A stretch of DNA of 64,000 bases, from positions 124,001-188,000 of the forward strand of contig MCFH01000044.1 of the NCBI GenBank assembly GCA_002104945.1, read 5' to 3'. Both the position numbers and the translations under genes were made by a program. This DNA is from Piromyces finnis (taxonomy: Eukaryota; Neocallimastigomycota; Neocallimastigomycetes; Neocallimastigales; Neocallimastigaceae). This document shows, one piece after another, positions 45,736-64,000 of the stretch. The first letter of the stretch is position 1. Every line of letters begins with the position of its first letter. Under the pieces are notes generated by a model. The model worked only from the letters and a program-made list of their open reading frames with translations, searched no databases and was not told the DNA's origin.

Positions 45736-46441
45736 AAAAAGGGACATCATATTTTAAATAAATATAAAAGAAAAAAAAAACAGAAATGAATGTTGATTAG
45801 TTTGGGTTCTTGATTAGAAAAAATAATATATATAAGCAATAATTAATTTTTATCTTTTATTTAATTATTATTATTTTACAAAGTTTATTAGAAAAAAAAA
45901 GATCATCTTTAATATAAAGAAGAATATATCAGAATGTATTTAAATATATATATAAATATATAATGTTTTATATATATTAGATTTTACATAAATTTTTGTT
46001 TCATATTGTATCAAAACCTCCTTAAAAAAAAAAGATTACATCAATTTTTTAATTAAATAATACTTCTAATATATTATAAATTAAAAATTTCTAAATTTAA
46101 TATTTCTTTTTCATATTTCTTAACCAACAAAATTCAGTGTTAATTAAAAGTAAACTTTAATATATATAAATAAAAAAATAATTTTCCTTTTCTCCACAAT
46201 CTTTATAGGTAATAAATGTAGGGTAGGAAATAAAATAGAATATTTTTTTTTCTTGTGTTCAAAACAAATAAATTATTAATTTATATTTATACCATAAAAT
46301 CAATAATTGTATAATACATAGAAATAAATTATTCATATAATGTATATAAATATAAAAATTACTTCTTCCTATAAAAAGGAATAATTTCCACTAAAATTTT
46401 TTTATAAAACAGAAAATTAAAATATAAATAAAAATTTTAAT
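45736..46441. other. Promoter-side spacer of the CE4 gene
   Basis: A+T-rich spacer of 0.7 kb between the island and the deacetylase start. Only A-runs and T-runs are seen. Confidence 0.6.
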
Positions 46442-47621
46442 ATGAAGGCTACTACTGTTGCTAGTATTTTAAGTTTATGTCTTGCTGGATATGCTAAGGC
46501 TTCTTGCGGTGAAGCCTATGCCCAATGTGGAGGGTAAATATTACAACAGAATTTTTTATTGGAAATATATATAAATATTATAGAGTTTTTTTCCTAAAAT
46601 ATATATATAGTTATATAGTTATAAAAAAAAAAAGTAGTTACATAATATATTTACAATTATTGATATATTTTAAAATTGTTTAAAAAAATATGTTACTTTA
46701 CTATTTTTTATATTATAATTCTATATATAAAATCAAAACAATATTTTATTAGTATTAACATTTTCTGTATTTTTTTAAAATTATAGTATTAACTTCGTTG
46801 GTGAAAACTGCTGTGTTGCTGGTACTGAATGTGTTTCCCTTAGTGAAACATACTACCAATGTTTACCAGTCGAAAATTCTGATGAAGAAGAAGTTGAAGT
46901 TAGCGCTAATGTTGAAGAAAATGAAGCTGATTCTAACTCTGATGTTGAAGAAACTGAATTCCCAAGAGGTCAAGGTATGCAATTTTTCACTCAATGTAAG
47001 AATCCAAAACACTGGGCCATGACTTATGATGATGGACCAACCATGTACGCTGATATTATGTTAGATCTTTTCAAGAAATATGATATTAAGGTTACTTTCT
47101 TTGTTTGTGGTAACTTATATTACAATCTTGAAGATCCAGAATGGGCCAGAATTATTAAGAGAATGTATAATGAAGGCCATCTTATTGGTAATCACACTTA
47201 CAATCACTTAGATATGAGTACTCTCACTGCTGAAGAAATTACTAGTGAAATGAAGAAGGTTGAAAATGCTTTATATAACACTATTGGTGTTAGACCAGCT
47301 TTCATGCGTTTACCATACGGTTCTGGTGCTTCTAGTCCAGTTGTTATGGACACTCTTGCTGCTAATGGTTACAATGCTGCCATTAATTGGAATGTTGATA
47401 CCGTTGACTGGGGAAATTCTGGTGATATTGAATACTCTATTAAGGTTATTACCGAACAATTAGGTAACCCAATTATTACCTTAAACCATTTACAATTCGA
47501 AGGTGCTACCAATGAAAGAATTGTTGATTTAGCTACTGCTGAAATTGAATATTTATTAAGTAAGGGTTACACTCCAGTTAGAATGGATGAATGTCTTGGA
47601 ATGGCTCCATACCAAGAATAA
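46442..47621 (+). CDS. Secreted CBM1-CE4 polysaccharide deacetylase
   Basis: Two exons (46442-46533, 46787-47621) give 308 residues. Signal peptide 1-20 ends in YAKA. A fungal cellulose-binding module (CBM1) follows at about 22-58, with six cysteines (22, 29, 39, 40, 46, 56) and AQCGG / YYQCLP; it is split by the intron within Gly31. An acidic linker (59-93) leads to a NodB-fold CE4 domain: TYDDGP (110-115, base D112 and metal D113), HTYNH (metal H167 and H171), RLPYG (205-209), NVDTVDW (D235) and TLNH (H265). CE4 enzymes are metal-dependent N- or O-deacetylases; cellulose targeting suggests acetylated xylan in plant walls, while chitin is possible. No dockerin is seen, so it is probably free rather than cellulosome-bound. 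Codon use is more G/C-ending and regular than in neighbouring genes, suggesting high expression. ATGs at 46798 and 46977 are internal or out of frame. Confidence 0.93.
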
Positions 47622-48534
47622 ATATATTCAATAATAAGATAAAAAAAACAAATACATTTTCTTTTTATAAATTAAAAAGAAAATGGATATTTTTAAAAAC
47701 AATATTCAACAATATTAAATTAATACATTGAGTAATTAGGGGGATAACTCAATAACTTTAAATAATACAATTGAATTTGAAGATAACAAATTCTTTTTGA
47801 TTATTTATAAAGTATATAAAAAATTATTTATACTAAAAACTAAAATATAGAATAGATTAAAAATTGTATAATTAAAATTAATCATTTTATAATTTTTAAT
47901 TACAAAATATAAAACTATATTTTTTAAATATTTTTGAAAAATATTTTTAAGAATTTAGAACATCTAATTTAATTTAATAGATTCAATATTAAAATAAAAT
48001 AAAATAAAAAAACTAAAAATTAGTTTAAAGAAATAATTAAAAAACAAAACTTGTTACATTTTTTTACATTTAGACTTTTAATATCTACTAAATTTTGATA
48101 TATCATTTTTTATTTTCGTTTTTTTGTTTTTATATATATATATATATTTTTTTTTAATTCTTGGTTAAGTAATTACTATCATAAATAAGAAAAAATCAAT
48201 ATTTTTGCTTTTAATAATAATAATAAAGAAAAAAAAATTAAAATTTAAAGTATAATATATATAATTAAAAGCATTAATTTATTTTTTTATTTTTTTTTTA
48301 TTATTATTACTATTTTGTTATTATTTATTTAAAAAATAAATTGTTACTAAATTATTATAAGTATATTGAAATGAATTTATATATATTTCTGTTAAATATA
48401 CATATTTATATAATAAAAGAATAAATATAATAAAATGTATGAAAAAAAAAAAATATTCTTTAATTAATCATAATTAAAATACTTTTTTTTTTAAAGACTT
48501 TTTTTTTCAAAGAAGAAATTTTAATATTTCATTT
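47622..48534. other. Convergent intergenic spacer
   Basis: A+T-rich spacer between the 3' ends of the CE4 gene (+) and the CRIB gene (-). No gene is seen. Confidence 0.6.
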
Positions 48535-50702
48535 TCAGTTGATTTTTTGTTCATCAAGGTTAATATTTTCTTCATAATCATCTATTCTATTAATTATATC
48601 TTCAATGTCTTTTTTTATTGAATTACCTTCTAAACTATGAATTGATTCTTGTTCATTTTTTTCAATTTGTATATCCTCTTTATCTTCATTATTCTTTAGT
48701 TTTTCATTTGACTCTATATTTTGTTCTGATTCTGGAGTAGTTTCTTCAACTATATTATTTTCCTCTTTTACTTCTTCTTTTACTTCTGGTTCTTCTTGAA
48801 CTTCTTCTTTTACTTGTTCCTCTTGAACTTCTTCTTGTACTTCTTGTTCTTCTTGAATTTCTTCTTTAACTTCTGGTTCCTCTTGAATTTCTTCTTTAAC
48901 TTCTTGTTCTTCTTGAATTTCTTCTTTAACTTCTGGTTCCTCTTGAACTTCTTCTTTTACTTCTGGTTCCTCTTGAACTTCTTCTTTTACTTCTGGTTCC
49001 TCTTGAATTTCTTCTTTAACTTCTGGTTCCTCTTGAATTTCTTCTTTAACTTCTGGTTCCTCTTGAATTTCTTCTTTAACTTCTTGTTCCTCTTGAACTT
49101 CTTCTTTTACTTCTTGTTCCTCTTTATTTTCTACTTGCACTTCTTTGATTTCTTCCTTTTCCACTTCTTGTTGCTGTTGATCTTTCTCTACTTTTTTATC
49201 TTCATTTTGGATTTCTTGTTCTTCATTCTCTTCTTTTTTAATAATAACAACTTCTTCATCAGAAACAGATGATGATTCTTCATTCTCATCTTTACATTTT
49301 GTTTCTTCTATTTTTTCTTCTATTTTTTCTTCTGCTTTTTCTTCTTTTTTAACTTCTGTTGATGGTTCAGCTGTCTCTTCTTTCTTTTCATCCTTATTCT
49401 CTACATCCTATTGATAAAATAATTATTTAAGAAAATTCAATAGTTAATAAAAATAATGTTATTATATATTATTAATTTCGCTTATTATATTTTATTTATT
49501 TTATTTCTATTATTGTCGTTGTTTTTTAATCGGGGATTGTTTATACTGATAATATAAAAACCATTAAAACATTTAACTAATAATATAAAAAATTATATAT
49601 TAATTCTTTTCTAATATTTTATAATTAAAAATGTTTGCTCCATTTACTATTGTTTCTTTATTACAATTATTGATAATATTAGTTTATATAATAAATGCTA
49701 TTATCTGTATAATATTTTATATTGAATAGTTTTTCAAGAAAAAAAAAAAAAAAAGAAGAAAGAAATATAAATCGTAATTATTATTATAATTATATGCATG
49801 TAGATATATGAATTTTGTAACTATTTTTTCCATATAGCAAAATACTCATACGTCAAAAATATAATTGTTTTTCATAATGATTTATATACAAATGAAATAT
49901 CATAAATTTGAAAACCCATTAAAATTCCAAATTTATCCCCATTGATAATTTTATATTTATATATATTTAAATTTTGTTATATCAATTATTGTCATTTATG
50001 AAATTAGTTTTTCTTATAACGTTATATTTTTTTATAATAATAATTATATATTTTTTAATCCTTGTCTTTATTTTTTTCTTTATCTAATTAATTATAATAT
50101 TGGATAATAATTTTTTAAATTGTTTTTTTTTTTTTTTTAAATGAATCTCATCCTTTTATGCATTTATAGTGTTGTTTATCAATATAATATACATAATGTT
50201 TATTTAATAACCTCAACTCTTAATGCTTGTACTACTTCACAAAATACTTCTTTCTGTTTACAATTAAATTTATAGGTAAATTTTAATTTAATATATTAAT
50301 AATATATAAAATTTTGTGGTTAATATAATTTTTAAATATGAAATTTTATAATGAACATAAATTTTAATAGTGATAAATTTTCTTATTTACGTTAATAGTA
50401 ATGTCTCCTTTAACATCATCTGTACCAATGTGATTACAATGCTATTTTTAATAGATAGAAATAAAAAATGATATAAAATGTTTTTATTATCATTGTTATT
50501 ATATTTATTGTTGATTAATTGATATAATTTTTAAACATATAAATAATATTTTAATTATTACAGTAAATGTATTTTTTAATGGTTCTCCAATAACAATTTT
50601 TTGGCTTTTAACCATCTTTCTAAAATTTTGCTTTTTCTTAAGGTCAGATTTTTTAAAGTTAGAATCATCTTTACTTTTCTCTGATGAAAATATATTACCC
50701 AT
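48535..50702 (-). CDS. CRIB-domain protein with Glu-rich repeat tail
   Basis: Four exons (50702-50562, 50441-50391, 50253-50212, 49407-48535) give 368 residues. It begins MGNIFSSEKSK, a classic N-myristoylation signal (Gly2, Ser6), followed by a Lys-rich stretch. Residues 36-60 read IVIGEPLKNTF, then THCNHIGTDDVKGDI, matching the Cdc42/Rac-binding CRIB consensus (I-S/G-x-P ... F-x-H-x-x-H-I/V-G). The motif spans the exon 1-2 junction, which supports the splicing. This layout recalls small Cdc42 effectors (SPEC/CDC42SE), which also carry IGEP. Exon 4 is almost wholly acidic, with about twelve copies of a decapeptide like EVKEEIQEEP. It probably links active Cdc42/Rac at membranes to an unknown partner. 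The 804-base intron before exon 4 may hide another small exon. Confidence 0.8.
48769..49135 (-). repeat. 30-base coding tandem repeat (Glu-rich decapeptide)
   Basis: About twelve 30-base units in the last exon of the CRIB gene, encoding variants of EVKEEIQEEP with alternation of I/V and P/Q. Near-identical DNA units imply recent expansion by slippage or unequal exchange. Confidence 0.9.
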
Positions 50703-51687
50703 TGTATTTGTGTATTATTATAAATATTCGTACGTATTTGCTTTATTGTTGTTTTGTAATGTTTTTTTTTTTAAAAAAAATAAATCAAATTATTAAAATA
50801 TCTAACATTATATTAACATTATATGGAATATAATTATTATAAAGAGAACATTTAATTATATATATATAAGATAAATTATTAATGAATATGTAGGATTATA
50901 TAAGATATTCAAACTATATTTCTTTTTTACCTATTTGATATTTATGAATAAAAATTATTATTCTCCGAACAATGAATGAATTTATTAATTACTATTAATG
51001 TTTGATATCGAATTACCAAAATATGTATATAATATTTGATTATAATACTACTGTTTCTTTTTCTTGTAGTTTAATATGGTACAAATAAATATCCAAAATG
51101 ATTAAATTATGATATATATATATATAAAGTGACCTGTTGAAATTATATTTAAAATTTAAATAGATTATATAAATGTATTAATTAATATTTTATCTTTATT
51201 AAAGAAAAAGGCTTGTTTTATACTATCTAATATTGTATATTGTATATTATATAATGCAAAATAAATATCATTTTATTATAATTTAATTTCCATGTATATA
51301 ACTCTATAATTCAATAATTAATAATAAATATCCAAATAGAATTTATATTTAAAGTTTTTATTTATTTCTCATTTCTATTAGATGTTATTGTAAAGAATGA
51401 ACTTTTTTTTTCCTTAATAAATACTGTAATGCCCATTTTTTATAATTGCTATTATTATTGTTGTTGTTATTATTTATTTATTTGAATATTAAGATATTAA
51501 AACAAAATATGTACTTTGAAATATTTATTAAACTTAGTATTCTAAAATATTGATAATATATATAATATTGATAATGAGTTTTTTATTTATTTCCATTAAT
51601 GTATTATTATTATTTAATTTTTCATTTGTTAACTTTTTATTATCTATGTTATTAAAAAGTGTTTGCAATTATATTTCTGTCTTTTAG

Positions 51688-51688
<1 letters not shown>

Positions 51689-51743
<55 letters not shown>
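51689..51743. repeat. (TTA)n microsatellite
   Basis: About 18 perfect TTA units in intergenic DNA. Confidence 0.95.
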
Positions 51744-51744
<1 letters not shown>

Positions 51745-52538
51745 TACTTTTTTAAAAATTTTAATATAAATTTTATTAAAAATTAGAAATGAAAAAACAT
51801 ATTAAAAAATGTTTAAAATAAATTATAAATATAATTAAAACATAAAAAAAAAGTTTTTTAGATACTTATTATTATTTATTTAATTAAAATTATATTCTAA
51901 TAATTAACTTTATTGTTTTATTATATAGAAATAAAAATTACTATAGTTTAAAATTACATTTATATTTTTAAATTTTAGTTGTTATTCCTTTATTATAATT
52001 ATTAAAAGTTAAAATGTTTAGAAAAAAATATTGATAATATTTATTGATTTTTGAGTTTATAAATAAAAAAAAAATGTTAATATATAATATATAAATAAAT
52101 ACAACAAAAAAAAATTTTAATATAAATTTTTAGATTTTATTTTTATTTATTATTTTTTATTTTCTGAAAAATATATATATATAAAGATAATGATGATAAA
52201 ATGTTTGAAAAATAAGGTTTCAAAAAAAAAAAAAAAAAGGACTTTATTATTATATATCATTAAAATTAAATCAATAATGTTATATTCAATAATATTTATC
52301 TGTATGAACATCAAATAATATAAATAATCTGTATAAATATTATAACCGCTTATTATGCTTAATAAGTCCTTTTCATTAATCTAATAATTTATATTAAATC
52401 TAAAAGTATAAATAATTATAGATAATTTAATTCTATCTTCTTTTATTATTTCAATAGCTTATATAATAATTATTAATGTAATATTTATCACTATATTTAT
52501 TTTAGTAACCAAGAGCATTTTCAGTTTGCTTATTAAAG

Positions 52539-52669
<131 letters not shown>

Positions 52670-52970
52670 GAATTTTTATTATTAATTATGATTGAAAAGT
52701 TTAAAACTTTAATTCTATTATTAAATACATGAATTATAATTATATAATTTTCATATATTAATAGTTTATTTATATTAAAAAATTACTAAAAATTGAACAA
52801 AAAATGTTAAGTATATACAGGAATACAGGAATAATAATAAGTAATAATAAAATATAATGAAAAAAGAAAAGGATTGATTAATATATATATTTTTTAGTTT
52901 AAATTAATTGAATATATGATATTATTATTTTAAAAAATATAATATTAATAATATTTAAAATAAGTGTTTA

Positions 52971-55351
<2,381 letters not shown>

Positions 55352-57055
55352 TTTTTAATATTTTTATTTTTTTATTGCTTGTAATTTATTAGGATATCTC
55401 TAAATATTTTTATAATATAAATATAAAATAATTACTAACAAATAAGATAAAAATAATAAAATAAACTTAATTTTTTAACAAAATATATATATATATGAAT
55501 ATCAGCAATCCAAAATTATAGATATTTAATCTAGTTAAAGTTTTATACTCCGATCGAAAATTAATTATTAAAAATTTTTTAAAAGTAAAAATGATTATAT
55601 AAATTTTAAAAATAACAAATCTATCTTTTTTAATTATTTCTAATTCTACTTTTGATTTTTACATGTTTAGAGTTTAAAATTATGTAATGTTCCACCAACC
55701 TATAATACTGTAAATTAATAATCCATAGTATTACAATAAAAAACTATAATATACAAAAATATATGCGGTATAACTTGCAATACTAAATGTTTTAATTAAC
55801 TTTAAAATAAATTCCAAAAAAAAAAAAATAAAAATAAAAATAAAATAAAATAAAAAAGGTTTAATTCATAGATGCCAATAATAAGGATAATGAAAACAAT
55901 ATATGATATATATGACTTTTTTTAATATTTTAATATATAATAATAAATCTTTTTTTTAATAAAATCAATCCTGTTATTGCTGAATTCTAATTGTAAAAGA
56001 TAAAGTTGATATATTAGAAAAAGTAAATTTTTATTTTTTATTGTTAAAAAAAATAAACAGAATTAACAGAATTTTAAAATATTTTTAAATTTACTGACAG
56101 AATTTTAGAATATTCAATAACACTTTAATATATTTAATATGCTTAAATGAAATTATAGGTTAGGTTTTAATAGTTTTAGATCCACAAGTAGAATATATAA
56201 GATAGTCATTCAAATATGATTGGCCCAGATCATATTATTTTTTATTAAATAAAATTTATTTTATTTTTTAAATTTTAAAATTTTCTTGGAGATTTTACAT
56301 TTAAATATTAAAGGAAGCTTAGTTAAAATATTTTAATATTATAAAATAAAACTATTTAAATTTATATTGTCATTAAATAATTAATAAAAATTAAAAAAAA
56401 AAAAAAAATATTAAAATATTTTAATAGTAAAGTTCCTTTATTTTTCTTTCAAGGATTCTTGATTAAGAATTTTGTGTTTTTTAAATAAAAAGTATTATTA
56501 ATTTTGTTTTTAATTTTTAAATTAAAAGTTAATATTTTTTAACTTTTTATAATAATAATAATAATAATAATGATAGTTGGAATAATATCAATATTAATAT
56601 CAATAACAACAATAATGTAGTATTAATTACTTTTATTATTATAATTATTTAAAATAAAATAAAAAATAATATTAAATTTCATATAATATATAAAATTTAA
56701 ACATTAAAATTTTGGGAATCTATATTGATGTTTCGTAATAAAATAAATAAATATTCTGTATATATATATATATATATTCTAAACATTCTAAATATTGTTA
56801 TAATTATACTAAAAATAAAATAATAAAAAAGGATATGAAAAATTTTTAATTTATAATTATTGAATTTTTAAAATTTTATATTAATAAAATATAAAAAGTT
56901 TTATTTCATATACTTATATTTATACTTTTTTTTCTTATTTATATTAAAAGAAGTATATTTAGTAATTATATATAAATATATACAGTTCAGTTCCATTGGA
57001 AAAATTTTTATATTTAGAATATATTATATTAAAACTGTAAAATAATAATTCAAAA
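55352..57055. other. Divergent promoter region, RSP11-like / exportin-4
   Basis: A+T-rich 1.7-kb spacer between two outward-facing genes, with a short (TAA)n at 56551-56571. No coding sequence is seen. Confidence 0.6.
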
Positions 57056-63284
<6,229 letters not shown>

Positions 63285-63907
63285 ACCTTCAAGATAAAAT
63301 AAACAAATAAACAAATAAATATATATTATTATTTTTATATGTTCTTTAGTTTCTATTTTTTCGTTATTTATTTATTCATTTCATTACATTTACTTTTTTT
63401 TTTTTTTTTCTTAATATATAAAATTAAATTATAAATACAAATATATCATTAATAATATTATAGAATTAGAATTATTCTAATCAACTATTAGTATAAACTA
63501 TTTAATTTATTTTATAATATATATAAAAATAAGATAAAATAAAATAACCTTTTTTTTTTTTTTAAAAAAAAAAAAAGATGGACTTTGATTATATTTAAAA
63601 ATTCTTTTATTTATCTATTCATTTTTTCTTTTATACAATGATGAATTTTATAATATTATAAAAGTATAAGTTGAAGATTAAAATAAAATAAAAAAAAAAA
63701 AAAAAAAAAAAAAAATCTAAAAGTGTGGGTGAGAGAGAAAGAATATATGAAATAAACTAAAATTATAGTAATAATAATAATAACAATAACAATAATAAAT
63801 AGATTTACTATTATGTTAAAGTAAATAAAAATAACAATTAAAAAAAGTTTAAAAGAAATAAAAGATAATATATTTATTTATTTTAAAATTTGAAAAAATA
63901 ATTATTT
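63285..63907. other. Convergent intergenic spacer
   Basis: A+T-rich spacer between the 3' ends of exportin-4 (+) and the edge gene (-), with a T13-A13 junction at 63551-63576 and an A-run at 63691-63715. Confidence 0.6.
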
Positions 63908-64000
63908 CTATTTGCCCCAACCAAACTTCCAGCGTGAACTTTGTTGTGATTCATTATTATCAACATTACCAGCTTGATCTTCATTATATTCTACATTTTC
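63908..64000 (-). CDS. C-terminal fragment of an unknown protein
   Basis: The last 30 codons of a minus-strand gene that enters from the right edge, ending with TAG at 63910-63908. The visible tail is acidic and Asn/Gln-rich (NEDQAGNVDNNESQQ) and finishes SSRWKFGWGK. Base composition and lack of stops set it apart from the neighbouring spacer. I cannot assign a family from so little. Confidence 0.55.
   Translation of the reverse strand, partial: ENVEYNEDQAGNVDNNESQQSSRWKFGWGK

Noticed and set aside
46798-47022. Separate small gene overlapping the CE4 exon
   Set aside because: It is another frame of the deacetylase exon, whose frame carries all five CE4 motifs.
48796-49272. Phe/Leu-rich plus-strand open frame
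   Set aside because: It is the antisense of the Glu-rich coding repeats of the CRIB gene.

Overview
The window looks like nuclear DNA of an anaerobic gut fungus (Neocallimastigomycota). The sequence is extremely A+T-rich, with long homopolymer and (TAA)n tracts between genes. The genes are intron-rich, with small GT-AG introns. Two genes are flagellar, which among fungi fits zoosporic lineages. Three others fit a plant-fibre degrader: a Cys-repeat protein resembling the fungal cellulosome scaffoldin, a CBM1-CE4 deacetylase, and a beta-helix/EGF/class C 7TM receptor. Nothing points to bacteria, plasmid, virus or CRISPR. I rebuilt spliced gene models by hand by following reading frame across introns. 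Nearly all close in frame to a stop at the length expected for the family.

Layout, left to right. 1-2353 (-): N-terminal 784 residues of a scaffoldin-like protein running off the left edge. 3481-6854 (+): RhoGAP-like gene with one frame break and one abnormal intron end. 7355-12838 (-): 21-exon receptor of 1183 residues (beta-helix, EGF, 7TM class C). 13838-14294 (-): LCL2. 15954-16884 (+): NTF2. 18114-21366 (+): CFAP52/WDR16, flagellar. 24326-24977 (+): secreted Cys-rich, probably GPI-anchored protein. 29939-33160 (+): divergent importin alpha. 34375-36551 (+): GDP-L-fucose synthase. 41460-44035 (+): casein kinase I of the Yck type. 45439-45735: an island of ordinary base composition with nested helices and no clear ORF, the best candidate for an undescribed RNA or mobile relic. 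46442-47621 (+): secreted CBM1-CE4 polysaccharide deacetylase. 48535-50702 (-): myristoylation-signal plus CRIB protein with a Glu-rich repeat tail. 52971-55351 (-): ropporin/RSP11-like radial-spoke protein. 57056-63284 (+): exportin-4, 25 exons. 63908-64000 (-): the last 30 codons of an unknown gene.

The most exciting observations are these. Exportin-4 contains what looks like a genuine AT-AC, U12-type intron (62560-62659): ATATCCTTT donor, CTTAAC branch-like motif and AC acceptor, restoring frame and family alignment exactly. The receptor joins a pectin-lyase-like beta-helix to a class C 7TM core. The structured island at 45.4-45.7 kb matches no RNA family I recognise.

The genes do not form operons. 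Functional themes recur by category: nucleocytoplasmic transport (NTF2, importin alpha, exportin-4), flagellum (CFAP52, RSP11-like), Rho/Cdc42 signalling (RhoGAP-like, CRIB protein), and the secreted or surface plant-fibre interface (scaffoldin-like, receptor, CE4). Intergenic stretches of up to 5 kb are A+T deserts in which I see no genes.
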